Under the pieces are notes generated by a model. The model saw nothing but the letters and a program-made list of their open reading frames with translations. It was not told the DNA's origin and made no database searches. Positions 55,870 to 64,000 of a stretch of DNA of 64,000 nucleotides are shown one piece after another. The stretch comes from Marinibium conchae (GTDB lineage Bacteria; Pseudomonadota; Gammaproteobacteria; Enterobacterales; Alteromonadaceae). Location of the stretch: contig NZ_JADNRN010000001.1 of NCBI RefSeq assembly GCF_015595035.1, positions 1,612,001-1,676,000 of the forward strand, read 5' to 3'. The stretch's first letter is position 1, and each line of letters opens with the position of its first letter. Made by a program: the position numbers and the translations under genes.

Positions 55870-57243
55870 ATGAAATCGTGGTCGATAACAAGGCGCATCT
55901 TCCTCACTTGCCTGTTGTTTGTTGCGATTTTCTTTCCTGCAACAATATTTTCCATGCAAAATGCTTACGAAAGAAGCCTTTTACTGGCTAAAAAGGAAGA
56001 GCTCAACACAACCGCTTTTGCAATGCTCTCAGAGTTCGAATTTGACGAAGGTAGAGCTTCTATGCCTCCACGCTTATTTGTAGAGAGTCTCAACCTTCCA
56101 GGTTCTGATTTGGTCGCAGCCATCAGATGGCGGAACCAACAAGTATGGCAATCGCAGTCGGCTATTGATAGTAAAGTCGATATGCCGTTATTCGGAAAGC
56201 TATATCGCGACACCCTTGATATGAGTTCGGGACAGAGTGAATTCTTAAGCAATTTCAACGCCGAGGATCCTCATTTCGCTTTTGTTAACACTGCTGAATT
56301 TAAAATAGAGGGTAAATTCGAGCGTGTGACTTTTTTAGTCATCAATACCAAAGACAAATATCAAAACGAGTTGAACACTTTTATTAACCGATTATGGGGC
56401 TGGATTGGCGTGCTTGGCGTCATATTATTAGGCTTAATCGCTCTATCGCTACGCAGTGTGTTCCTGCCAATGAAGAAGATTATTTCGCGTATCGGGCAAA
56501 TAGAACGAGGTGAAATCAATCACATCACTGATGATTATCCACCCGAGCTTCAGCCTCTTCAAAACGGTATTAATAAACTCTTAGCTAGTGAGCAGGAACA
56601 GCGCGAGCGCTACAAAAAGAGCCTAGACGACTTAGCGCACAGTATTAAAACACCGTTAAGTGTGATCCTTGGTCAAGATAATTTGACTCGCGAAGTTCGC
56701 CAGCCTGTACTGCAAATTGACAACATCGTTAAACGACAATTGAAACGAGCAACCATTAACGTAATAGGTTACCTTCCCAGCATCGACATATTCCCTTTAG
56801 TTCAGTCTATCGTTGAAGCGATGGAGAAAATACACCAAGACAAAAAGCTTACGATACATATTGATATGGAAGAGCCAGCCTTGCTATCCATTGACCAAAC
56901 TGACTTTATGGAAATAGCTGGAAATCTGTTAGACAACGCCTGCAAGGCCGCGAATAAAGAAGTTATTATCGGCTATAAGCGTGCCGACGAACTCACCCAC
57001 GTATCGTTTAAAGACGATGGCAGTGGCATTTCAGCAGATGAAATTACTAGCATCACGCAACGAGGAAAACGACTTGATAGTTATACTCAAGGTCAAGGTC
57101 TGGGCTTAGCACTGGTAGTTGATATGCTCGATACTTACGGCGGTGAACTCGATGTTGTTAGCTATAAAACTCATAAAGATGACCTCATTAAACACCCTAC
57201 CCGAGGCAGTATTTTTACCATTAAGCTACCACATCAACGCTAA
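55870..57243 (+). CDS. PhoQ-like sensor histidine kinase
   Basis: A 457-residue membrane kinase that would phosphorylate the upstream regulator. TM1 (about 9-30), a periplasmic sensor domain (about 31-172), TM2 (about 173-195), a HAMP segment, then the H-box DLAHSIKTPLSVIL, like PhoQ. The N-box GNLLDNACKAA and glycine boxes DDGSGIS and GQGLGLALV complete the ATPase domain. The periplasmic domain is not long enough or acidic enough for me to say it senses Mg2+ as PhoQ does. Confidence 0.9.
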   Translation: MKSWSITRRIFLTCLLFVAIFFPATIFSMQNAYERSLLLAKKEELNTTAFAMLSEFEFDEGRASMPPRLFVESLNLPGSDLVAAIRWRNQQVWQSQSAIDSKVDMPLFGKLYRDTLDMSSGQSEFLSNFNAEDPHFAFVNTAEFKIEGKFERVTFLVINTKDKYQNELNTFINRLWGWIGVLGVILLGLIALSLRSVFLPMKKIISRIGQIERGEINHITDDYPPELQPLQNGINKLLASEQEQRERYKKSLDDLAHSIKTPLSVILGQDNLTREVRQPVLQIDNIVKRQLKRATINVIGYLPSIDIFPLVQSIVEAMEKIHQDKKLTIHIDMEEPALLSIDQTDFMEIAGNLLDNACKAANKEVIIGYKRADELTHVSFKDDGSGISADEITSITQRGKRLDSYTQGQGLGLALVVDMLDTYGGELDVVSYKTHKDDLIKHPTRGSIFTIKLPHQR

Positions 57244-57371
57244 CTCCTGCGCTGTATTTATATAGACATAACATCCCCGCTTTGCTTATTTCAGCGTATA
57301 AGTAATAGAAATTTTTAAATTTCAAATTACTGTCTATGATTAAGGGATAACTATAAATCAAGGAAAGCATC

Positions 57372-58367
57372 ATGCTTAAATCAAACATTAGTCTTAGCGT
57401 AGCGTTTGCGCTATTAACAAGTCTCAGCGCGACACATTTACTTCATGCGCAAGAGTCAAAATCGCCAGTAGAATTCGTTGAGCTATTTGAGAAGCTAAGT
57501 GGAAAACACCCAGGAGTAAGAAAAGCGCATGCCAATGGCGTTTGCGCAAAAGCGAGATTTGAGCCAAATAAAGCGCTGGCGGCGCATTCAAGCTCACCGA
57601 TTTTTACGCAAGACACAATAGATGCCACCCTTAGGTTTTCTTTGGGTGGCGGTAACCCAAATGCCGATGAACGAGTAGCAGGCACACGAGGCATGGCAAT
57701 CCAACTTAACCTGCCAAATGGGGCAAAACACAACATCGTAGGAAATAACACGCCGGTGTTTGCTGCGAAAAACCCAGATATTTTCTTTGGCTTACTAGAG
57801 CGTCTTTTACCCGGTGAAGATGGCAAAGTAGATTATGCGAAGTTAGGTGCTTATATCGCACAAAATCCAAGTACACAGCGCTTGGCGGCTTGGAACCAAC
57901 AGGTTCAAACGCCTTATTCGTACGCAAATACTGAATTTTTCGGCTTACATACTTTCTTTATGACGAACAAAGAAGGTAAAGAGACTAAGTTCAGATGGCA
58001 CACAACACCAGACCTTGGTGTGCAATCTATGGATAAGGAGAGCGCTGGAAAACTCGAAACGCCTTTCCTAGCCAAACGTCTACAACAGCAGATGGATGAA
58101 GGCAAAACGATTTCCTATACCATTACCTATGCTTTAGGCACTGATGAGGACACTAATGTTGACCCATCGCAGCCTTGGCCTGCAGAGCGGCCAACAAAAA
58201 CAATGGGCAAGCTCACCCTAACTAGCGTCGGTGGCGAAGCATGCACCGGTATTAACTTCGATCCTAACGTGGTGGGCGAAGGTTATAAAACCAGTGATGA
58301 CCCAGTACTAAGAATGCGTTCTCCTGCCTATGCCGTGTCTTTTGGTAAACGCCTTAGCGGCCAGTAG
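57372..58367 (+). CDS. Exported small catalase-like heme protein (SrpA type)
   Basis: A 331-residue mini-catalase with a signal peptide ending near LLHAQ. The catalase core keeps the distal histidine in RKAHANGVCAKARF, the RFSLGGGNPNADE segment and the proximal heme tyrosine region RSPAYAVSFGKRL. It lacks the long N- and C-terminal parts of cytosolic catalases, as in SrpA and related periplasmic heme peroxidases. Peroxidase or catalase activity in the periplasm is likely but not certain. A standalone gene with RBS AAGGAAAG. Confidence 0.88.
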   Translation: MLKSNISLSVAFALLTSLSATHLLHAQESKSPVEFVELFEKLSGKHPGVRKAHANGVCAKARFEPNKALAAHSSSPIFTQDTIDATLRFSLGGGNPNADERVAGTRGMAIQLNLPNGAKHNIVGNNTPVFAAKNPDIFFGLLERLLPGEDGKVDYAKLGAYIAQNPSTQRLAAWNQQVQTPYSYANTEFFGLHTFFMTNKEGKETKFRWHTTPDLGVQSMDKESAGKLETPFLAKRLQQQMDEGKTISYTITYALGTDEDTNVDPSQPWPAERPTKTMGKLTLTSVGGEACTGINFDPNVVGEGYKTSDDPVLRMRSPAYAVSFGKRLSGQ

Positions 58368-58428
58368 CTAGCATACTGAATACCGCATACCGCGAGAAGC
58401 CTCTGCGAGTAATTACTTAACGAGGCTT

Positions 58429-59475
58429 TTAGCCTGTCGATTTAGCCTCTGCATCAGGGTCGTCACTTGACAGTAAAATAGCCAACCACTTACTCTCTTC
58501 TCGTGACTCAAGTGCAATTTTAACAACCATCGTCAGTGGCACTGATAACAACATGCCAACACTACCCAGCAACCAACCCCAGAAGATTAACGATAAAAAT
58601 ACCACCAAGGTCGACAAGCCTAAGCCTCTGCCCATGAAACGCGGTTCAATGACATTTCCCATCACCATATTAACAATAATAAAGCCTAATCCGGCCAAGC
58701 CAGCTTTAGCAAAGCCAAACTCTACAAAAGCCATTAACACAGCCGGTATCGCTGCAATAATAGAGCCTATGTTGGGAATGAAATTCAACATAAAGGCAAG
58801 TACCGACCACAGCAAAAAGTGATCTACACCTAGGGCATACAGCCATATACCGATAAACAAACCGGTGCCTAGGCTGACTAACATCTTAATACCTAAATAA
58901 CTGTTGACTGATTGTAGGAAGCGATCGATGTGCGTCATTTTCATATCAGGGTCGGCTAAGGCGACATGAATGCGCTTTGGCATGGTTTCAGCCTCAAACA
59001 ACATGAAGATCACCGTGAGTATTATCAGGAAAACATTCGACAATACACTTCCCATACCACTTAGAAAACCAGTTGCTACCGACATAGCAGCACCCGGGTC
59101 GAGATAAGTCATGATCAGCGATTGGTCGATATGAATATTGAGCACGGCAAGCTTATTAATTACCCATGCAAATTCTCCCGACAATTGCTCGCGATAAACT
59201 GGCATATTTTGTCGAAACTCAGTCATAGACTGTGTAATTAATCCGGCTAACATAAAACCAATCACCAGTATTATCAGTATAACTAAGGTAACAGAAGCCC
59301 AGCGAGGCACGCGATAGCGAGCTGACCAGTTTATCAGAGGGCTGCACGCTATTGCGATAAATGCTGACAGTAAAAAAGGTACCATTATTACGCTTGCTGC
59401 TTTTATGCCGGCAAGTACCACAACGATACAAGCCATAACCATCAGGGCTTTAGCGGTGGGTGATTTAATGTCCAT
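58429..59475 (-). CDS. AI-2E family transporter
   Basis: A 348-residue inner-membrane protein with seven to eight helices and the AI-2E/PerM fold: paired N-terminal helices, a soluble mid-section (about 75-140), then FLSGMGSVLSNVFLIILTVIFMLFEAE and the C-terminal signature FMLNFIPNIGSIIAAIPAVLMAFVEFG. Some members export autoinducer-2 and others act as Na+/H+ antiporters; the substrate here is unknown. Confidence 0.88.
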   Translation of the reverse strand: MDIKSPTAKALMVMACIVVVLAGIKAASVIMVPFLLSAFIAIACSPLINWSARYRVPRWASVTLVILIILVIGFMLAGLITQSMTEFRQNMPVYREQLSGEFAWVINKLAVLNIHIDQSLIMTYLDPGAAMSVATGFLSGMGSVLSNVFLIILTVIFMLFEAETMPKRIHVALADPDMKMTHIDRFLQSVNSYLGIKMLVSLGTGLFIGIWLYALGVDHFLLWSVLAFMLNFIPNIGSIIAAIPAVLMAFVEFGFAKAGLAGLGFIIVNMVMGNVIEPRFMGRGLGLSTLVVFLSLIFWGWLLGSVGMLLSVPLTMVVKIALESREESKWLAILLSSDDPDAEAKSTG

Positions 59476-59694
59476 ATGAATCCTTATGAGCGAGCTTGTA
59501 AATTACAACGGCAGTCGACGCGCTTTTGCCTCAATACTTTATCGTCATAGAGTGACATAAATAGCAAAATAAGTGAAACGACTATTTAGTGAATAAGTCT
59601 CTGTATTTATTGAAAGTCTTGACTACACTCAAATGAGTATAAATTAAAAATAATAATTAGCCTCTAGGCTTTACCACAAGGAAAATTGTTCTTC

Positions 59695-60060
59695 ATGAAT
59701 TTGAATCAGGCAACAATCAGAATTAAAAACCTACGCCTTCGTACTTGTATCGGTATCAATGAAGATGAAATTAAGAATCAACAAGACGTCGTGATTAACG
59801 TTAAAATTCATTACGACGCAAAAAAAGCAACCGACTCAGACCTTATGGATCATGCGTTAAACTATAAGACGATTACCAAAGCGATCATACGCTTGGTTGA
59901 AGACAATCGCTTCTATCTCCTCGAGAAGCTTACACACGACGTGCTTAGTATTGCTGCAGAGCACCCTTGGGTAACCTTCGCTGAAGCTGAAGTCGATAAA
60001 CCTCACGCACTGCGTTTCTCCGATTCAGTCTCACTATCATTGTCTTGCACTAAAGGTTAA
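59695..60060 (+). CDS. folX: Dihydroneopterin triphosphate 2'-epimerase
   Basis: Epimerises 7,8-dihydroneopterin triphosphate. The 121-residue protein belongs to the FolB/FolX family, and [30 protein letters not shown]-like [12 protein letters not shown] and [14 protein letters not shown] place it with FolX rather than FolB. Neighbour yfcH is the standard partner. I start at the ATG at 59695; the frame also runs back to a TTG at 59686 closer to the AAGGA site. Confidence 0.93.
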   Translation: MNLNQATIRIKNLRLRTCIGINEDEIKNQQDVVINVKIHYDAKKATDSDLMDHALNYKTITKAIIRLVEDNRFYLLEKLTHDVLSIAAEHPWVTFAEAEVDKPHALRFSDSVSLSLSCTKG

Positions 60061-60064
60061 TCAA

Positions 60065-60976
60065 ATGACTCAGCATATTCTTATCACTGGTGGGACTGGC
60101 TTAATTGGCCGACAACTTATTGAGCATTTACGCTCTAGTGAGAATGGCAGTGGTCTAAAGCTAAGCGTACTCACCCGCGATCCGTCTCGGGCAAAGCGCT
60201 TGCTTGGGCATGCCGCTGAATATGTGAGTAATGAGGACTTAAACTCGGTCGATGAATACACCATCATCATTAATTTAGCCGGTGAACCAATTGCAGACAA
60301 ACGATGGACGGATGCACAAAAGAAGCGCATCTGTGAGAGTCGATGGGGAATCACTGAAAAGTTGGTTGAACTCATCGATACTGCTACTACACCACCGCAT
60401 ACCTTCATAAGTGGTTCAGCCATTGGCGTTTACGGGCGTCAAGGTGATAGCGTTATTACCGAGTCCTATACGGATTTTTACGACGAATTTAGCCGCGAAG
60501 TGTGCCAAAAATGGGAAGATATTGCGCTTCGAGCAGAAACGAAAACACGTGTATGTATATTACGCACCGGCGTTGTTTTGTCTGATCAAGGTGGGGCATT
60601 GGCAAAAATGTTAATGCCCTTTCGCTTAGGATTGGGCGGCCCTATAGGCAGTGGAAAGCAATTCATGGCGTGGATCCACATCAACGATATGATTGGCGGT
60701 ATTCAGTTTTTGGTTGATAACGAAAAGCTTAATGGCATTTTTAACTTTACCGCCCCCAACCCAAATACAAATCACTTTTTTTCTCTGGCCCTCGCTCGAA
60801 GGTTAGAGAGACCATGCATATTTAAAGTACCAGCCTTTGTATTGCGCACTCTCATGGGAGAGTCATCAGATTTAGTGCTGTATGGTCAGAAGGTTATTCC
60901 ACAGCGTTTACTGGATGAAGGCTACGCATTTCAATACCCAGTATTGAAAGACGCCCTCGCCGGTCTAGATCTATAA
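60065..60976 (+). CDS. yfcH: YfcH/TIGR01777 family epimerase-like protein
   Basis: A 303-residue extended SDR with NAD(P) loop ITGGTGLIGRQLI, NLAGEPIADKRW and the C-terminal DUF1731-like segment (RRLERPCIFKVPAFVLRTLMGE). The catalytic region has SAIGVYGRQGD, with Tyr but no canonical YxxxK. It lies four bases after folX, as in E. coli. The natural substrate is unknown; it has been seen next to cell-division inhibitor annotations, which I would not rely on. Confidence 0.92.
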   Translation: MTQHILITGGTGLIGRQLIEHLRSSENGSGLKLSVLTRDPSRAKRLLGHAAEYVSNEDLNSVDEYTIIINLAGEPIADKRWTDAQKKRICESRWGITEKLVELIDTATTPPHTFISGSAIGVYGRQGDSVITESYTDFYDEFSREVCQKWEDIALRAETKTRVCILRTGVVLSDQGGALAKMLMPFRLGLGGPIGSGKQFMAWIHINDMIGGIQFLVDNEKLNGIFNFTAPNPNTNHFFSLALARRLERPCIFKVPAFVLRTLMGESSDLVLYGQKVIPQRLLDEGYAFQYPVLKDALAGLDL

Positions 60977-60986
60977 TTAGCCTTAG

Positions 60987-61679
60987 TTACTCAACTTCAA
61001 TAAGTATCTCATTGTGACGAAACATGGGCAGAGTAAGCGGACCATTGTAGCCAGCTGTTACTGCAGGTCCTTTCACCGAGTAGTTATTCTTGGCTATCCA
61101 CTCTTCTAAAAGACGCGTATGTTTTTTAGTATTGCTGTCGCTCAATGTCCATGAAAACTTAATCACCGCGACCTTGTAGTTGTTTAATTCAGTGAGCGAT
61201 AAGCTACTGTCTGTCGGCTTTGGCGTTGTATCAATAGTAAAAGAACTCGGCATAACAAAAGACATCTGCGGTGTTGTACTATTTTCACTCATAAACACGG
61301 GCGCCGTCATTGCTATTTCGATGCCTTGATCAGTTGCGGCATTGTCATCCATAAATACGGGGGCTGTCATAGCAATTTCTTGCTGTCCTTCATTCTCACC
61401 GCTGATGTATTTAAATAGCTTACGGAAGGCAGAGTTTCTACCATCATCACTTAAATCAGCAGACACAAGCACCATGCTATCGTAAACCCTGAGCTCAATA
61501 TCTTGGGCTTCATCACTTTTTAGTACAGTATAAGGAGCAGACTCTACGCCGTTATCACCAAAAATAGAACAGCCAGAAATGAGCATGCTAGATACAAATA
61601 TAAGGGCGTAGTAACTATAGCTAGGACGAATTTTAGTTTGTTTTGCTAGCGCGTTTGACTTGATAAATTGTGTGTTCAC
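60987..61679 (-). CDS. SOUL-family heme-binding lipoprotein
   Basis: A 230-residue predicted lipoprotein (lipobox LISGC, about residue 37) with a SOUL/HBP domain. The IAMTAPVFM motif occurs twice, around residues 100 and 123, as in many bacterial SOUL proteins. The end of the domain is KGPAVTAGYNGPLTLPMFRHNEILIEVE. SOUL proteins bind heme or other tetrapyrroles; the bacterial role is not settled. It is convergent with yfcH and alone on its strand. Confidence 0.88.
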   Translation of the reverse strand: MNTQFIKSNALAKQTKIRPSYSYYALIFVSSMLISGCSIFGDNGVESAPYTVLKSDEAQDIELRVYDSMVLVSADLSDDGRNSAFRKLFKYISGENEGQQEIAMTAPVFMDDNAATDQGIEIAMTAPVFMSENSTTPQMSFVMPSSFTIDTTPKPTDSSLSLTELNNYKVAVIKFSWTLSDSNTKKHTRLLEEWIAKNNYSVKGPAVTAGYNGPLTLPMFRHNEILIEVE

Positions 61680-61915
61680 TGTAGTTGTTACCAGTTTTGT
61701 TGATGAATATAGCCAATATATACGCGAAGCGAGCTTAACAAGCTCAAAACCGAACAGATAAATGACTAGATTGTAATGTGTGCAAATGGTATTTTTATTT
61801 AGCTAAATCAATGGCACGAGCTTGAGTGAAGCTTCACAAATAAAGGCGCCAGACAAGAAGTCTTAAAGCGACTGAGAAGCGCACATTCAAAAAATAAAAA
61901 TCAAAGGATAAACAC

Positions 61916-62482
61916 ATGCCAAAGGCCAGTGAAATAAAAAAGAACGCAGCGATTGAACACAATGGCAAAACCTATCTAGTAAAAGATATCAATAAACTCA
62001 CTCCCAGTGGCAGAGCAGGTGCAAGTTTGTATCGGATGCGTTTATATGAAGTAGCGACGCGCGCAAAGGCAGATGAAAGCTTTAAAGCTGATGAAATGAT
62101 CAACACTGCCGAATTTTCAAAAAGAAAAGTGACCTTTTCTTATGCCGACGGCACCGAATATGTGTTCATGGATAACGAAGACTACACCCCCTACTCGCTT
62201 GATAAAGATACTATTGAGGAAGAATTGTTGTTCATTGATGAAGCAACTGAAGGCTTACAGGTGCTCATGGTTGACGGCAACCCAGTGGGGATTGAACTTC
62301 CCGCTTCAGTCGATTTACTTATTACTGAAACCGACCCGTCAATAAAAGGAGCGTCGGCAAGTGCGCGCACCAAGCCTGCAACGTTAAGCACAGGTTTAGT
62401 TGTACAAGTACCAGAGTATATTGCAAGCGGCGAAAAAATTAAGATAAACACCGCCGAGGTGAAATTCACCAGTCGTGCTTAA
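61916..62482 (+). CDS. yeiP: Elongation factor P-like protein EfpL
   Basis: A 188-residue three-domain EF-P paralogue that helps ribosomes pass difficult motifs. The tip of the first-domain loop reads PSGRAGA with arginine at position 33, where EF-P itself carries a modified lysine; arginine is typical of EfpL/YeiP. The central and C-terminal OB domains show YMDNEDY-like [11 protein letters not shown] and the ending [18 protein letters not shown]. An AAAGGA site precedes the ATG. Confidence 0.95.
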   Translation: MPKASEIKKNAAIEHNGKTYLVKDINKLTPSGRAGASLYRMRLYEVATRAKADESFKADEMINTAEFSKRKVTFSYADGTEYVFMDNEDYTPYSLDKDTIEEELLFIDEATEGLQVLMVDGNPVGIELPASVDLLITETDPSIKGASASARTKPATLSTGLVVQVPEYIASGEKIKINTAEVKFTSRA

Positions 62483-62500
62483 AATAGCAGATTAGCCCCT

Positions 62501-63319
62501 CTAAAGGGAAAAACGTTCTCGCAGGAAATGAGCGACACCGTCTTGGTGATGGTGTCCGATTACGCCGGTCGCTTTATCTTTTATTTCAGCAAGCGCGTTC
62601 TCTGGTGCATAGCGCTCATCTGCAATATCAAACATGGTGAGATCGTTGTCTCCGTCGCCGAAGCAAATCACGTTGTTAGCATTCAATTGCTGCTTCAATA
62701 AACTCACGGCCGACCCCTTATTTGCAAGACGGTGGTGTACATCAATCCAATTGTATTCTTCACCCTCGTGTGCCGTTCCAGAGTATGCAACAAGACTGTC
62801 AACCGCATTAAGTGCCTTCCAAATACTCACTATGGGTGCTTTTAGGCCAATCATGCTTATGTTCGTAACTTCATATTGAGCATCGAAGGCTTCGATAGGT
62901 AAGATACTGGCTTTGGTTTTAGCAAAGTACTTATTAACCAAGTTAGATTCAACTTCGTGAATCGTTGGCGCATGGAAAATGAAGTGCTCGTGGTTTTTAA
63001 TTGTGTTCACAAAGGGGGTGATTCGATGCTGACGTGCTACGTCAACAATAATCGCTATATCGTTAGCATCGAGAGCATTGTGAAGAATTAGCTCATTTTC
63101 GTCTGGCTGCCAAATAGTGGCTCCATTGTTATATATCTGTGGAAGTGCAAAATCATGATCACCAATAATATGATGGGCTGATACCATCGTCCTACCCGTT
63201 GCTACTGTATAAGCTATGTTTTTATCTTTGAGTAAACCGAGTGTATCTCTGGTGTAGCCGCTTAGTTCCGACTGTCCGTTTAACAAGGTACCGTCGAGAT
63301 CAAAAAAGATCAGATCCAT
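62501..63319 (-). CDS. Cof-type HAD-IIB phosphatase
   Basis: A 272-residue HAD-family sugar-phosphate or nucleotide phosphatase. It has the nucleophile motif FFDLDGTLLNG, the TGRT motif II (VATGRTMVSA), KGSAVSLL lysine and the acidic GDGDNDLTMF motif IV, with a type IIB cap between. The substrate is unknown. Its ATG overlaps the stop of the upstream GNAT gene by one base (TAATG), so the two are coupled. Confidence 0.92.
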   Translation of the reverse strand: MDLIFFDLDGTLLNGQSELSGYTRDTLGLLKDKNIAYTVATGRTMVSAHHIIGDHDFALPQIYNNGATIWQPDENELILHNALDANDIAIIVDVARQHRITPFVNTIKNHEHFIFHAPTIHEVESNLVNKYFAKTKASILPIEAFDAQYEVTNISMIGLKAPIVSIWKALNAVDSLVAYSGTAHEGEEYNWIDVHHRLANKGSAVSLLKQQLNANNVICFGDGDNDLTMFDIADERYAPENALAEIKDKATGVIGHHHQDGVAHFLRERFSL

Positions 63320-63804
63320 TATTGCTCTGCCTTTAGCATCATGTTTATGTGCATTATGCCATCTTCATCATAGGCCTCACTGGTCGATTGAAAACCGAGT
63401 AAGCTATAAAAGCGCTGCAAGTACACTTGAGCGCCAATTTCTATATTTGCATCGGGCCAATGACGCTGGCATTCAGCGATAGCCAGCAACATAATCTCCC
63501 GTGCTAGTCCTTTACCTCTGTGATTTTTATGCACAACAACGCGGCCAATGCTGGCACCTTGAAAAGAAACACCTGGCGGCAAACAACGCGCATAAGCTAC
63601 CAGAGTGTCAGTCTCGTCAGCGTACACTGAGATATGTCGAGCTTCTTCATGAATATCTTTATCATCTAAATCAGGATAGACACAATTTTGTTCTACTACG
63701 AAAACATCGCTCCTGAGTTTCAATGCCTGATATATAGCCATCGAGTTCAACTGAGCGAAGGCTGCGCTCTCAACGCGAGCGCCCTTTCTGACTTGAATAT
63801 CCAT
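63319..63804 (-). CDS. ElaA-like GNAT acetyltransferase
   Basis: A 161-residue GNAT protein. The acetyl-CoA loop is IGRVVVHKNHRGKGLAREIM (about residue 90), preceded by LRSDVFVVEQNCVYPDLDDKD, a segment typical of ElaA. The acceptor is unknown. It begins directly after the stop of the upstream gene (TAAATG) and overlaps the downstream phosphatase gene, forming a tight three-gene unit. Confidence 0.9.
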   Translation of the reverse strand: MDIQVRKGARVESAAFAQLNSMAIYQALKLRSDVFVVEQNCVYPDLDDKDIHEEARHISVYADETDTLVAYARCLPPGVSFQGASIGRVVVHKNHRGKGLAREIMLLAIAECQRHWPDANIEIGAQVYLQRFYSLLGFQSTSEAYDEDGIMHINMMLKAEQ

Positions 63805-63999
63805 TTACACCATTTTCCGAAGTAACTCGCCCGTATTCAAACTTAACAAACGCCAGCAACCTATGGCCCCGAGCACGCCAACTGTTAACGCACCAACGCT
63901 TGGTGCTATTAACCAGTATTCCAGATGCAGGCTTGCCTCCATCTGAAAGACTTGCGTTTGAAGCATGTACAGGCTGAACTCATTCGATATTGCAGCCAT
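63805..63999 (-). CDS. C-terminal end of FtsX-like ABC transporter permease (partial)
   Basis: Only the last 64 codons are inside the window. The sequence EYWLIAPSVGALTVGVLGAIGCWRLLSLNTGELLRKM has one membrane helix and the end pattern of FtsX/YbbP-type permeases, where a final helix is followed by a short LLR-type tail. The apparent ATG at 63999 is simply the window edge. The assignment rests on this short stretch. Confidence 0.6.
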   Translation of the reverse strand: MAAISNEFSLYMLQTQVFQMEASLHLEYWLIAPSVGALTVGVLGAIGCWRLLSLNTGELLRKMV

Positions 64000-64000
64000 G

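Overview
The window reads as chromosome of a marine-type gammaproteobacterium, most likely Alteromonadales. This is inferred from moderate-to-low GC, dense core genes, a fused trpCF gene behind a trpL attenuator, the rnm-yciO-scpAB-rluB-truA-accD-folC-dedD-cvpA-purF run, the folX-yfcH pair, miaE, an EfpL-type elongation factor and TonB/RND systems. No species is claimed. I see no transposase, prophage, integrase, CRISPR array or rRNA. The only RNA gene is tRNA-Pro(GGG).

Region by region. 1-5117: two cyclic-di-GMP proteins around the tRNA, then dcd and mrp. 5248-13593: metG, a YafS-like methyltransferase, gloB, mltD, cysS, ppiB and lpxH. 13834-15891: an accessory locus with an anchored coiled-coil protein, a TagD-like cytidylyltransferase and a short-chain dehydrogenase. 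16053-21413: miaE, an exported HEAT-repeat protein, and a TonB-dependent siderophore receptor behind a Fur box. 21555-29084: an efflux operon of one membrane-fusion lipoprotein and two different RND pumps. 29560-34222: lemA and a DUF3137 gene, which usually sit together, are separated by an oppositely oriented three-gene cassette. The cassette encodes a Rossmann-LicD protein, a HAD phosphatase fused to a nucleotidyltransferase, and a SAM methyltransferase. 34571-45382: a Yip1 protein, then an eleven-gene minus-strand run. 45701-52782: the trp operon with leader peptide, attenuator and a 15-bp repeat array in its leader. 52807-64000: yciI, arfB, zntB, a PepSY protein with a PhoPQ-like two-component system, an exported catalase-like protein, an AI-2E transporter, folX-yfcH, a SOUL lipoprotein, efpL, a Cof-type phosphatase, a GNAT protein and the end of an FtsX-like permease.

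The best candidate for an undescribed system is the pair of loci at 14807-15891 and 30373-33192. Together they encode activation of a phosphorylated alcohol with CTP (TagD-like and LicC-like enzymes), a reductase that could make the alcohol, a phosphatase, a LicD phosphotransferase and a methyltransferase. That set suggests decoration of a cell-surface glycan with a phospho-alcohol or methylated phospho-amino-alcohol. The substrate and the link between the two loci are inference.
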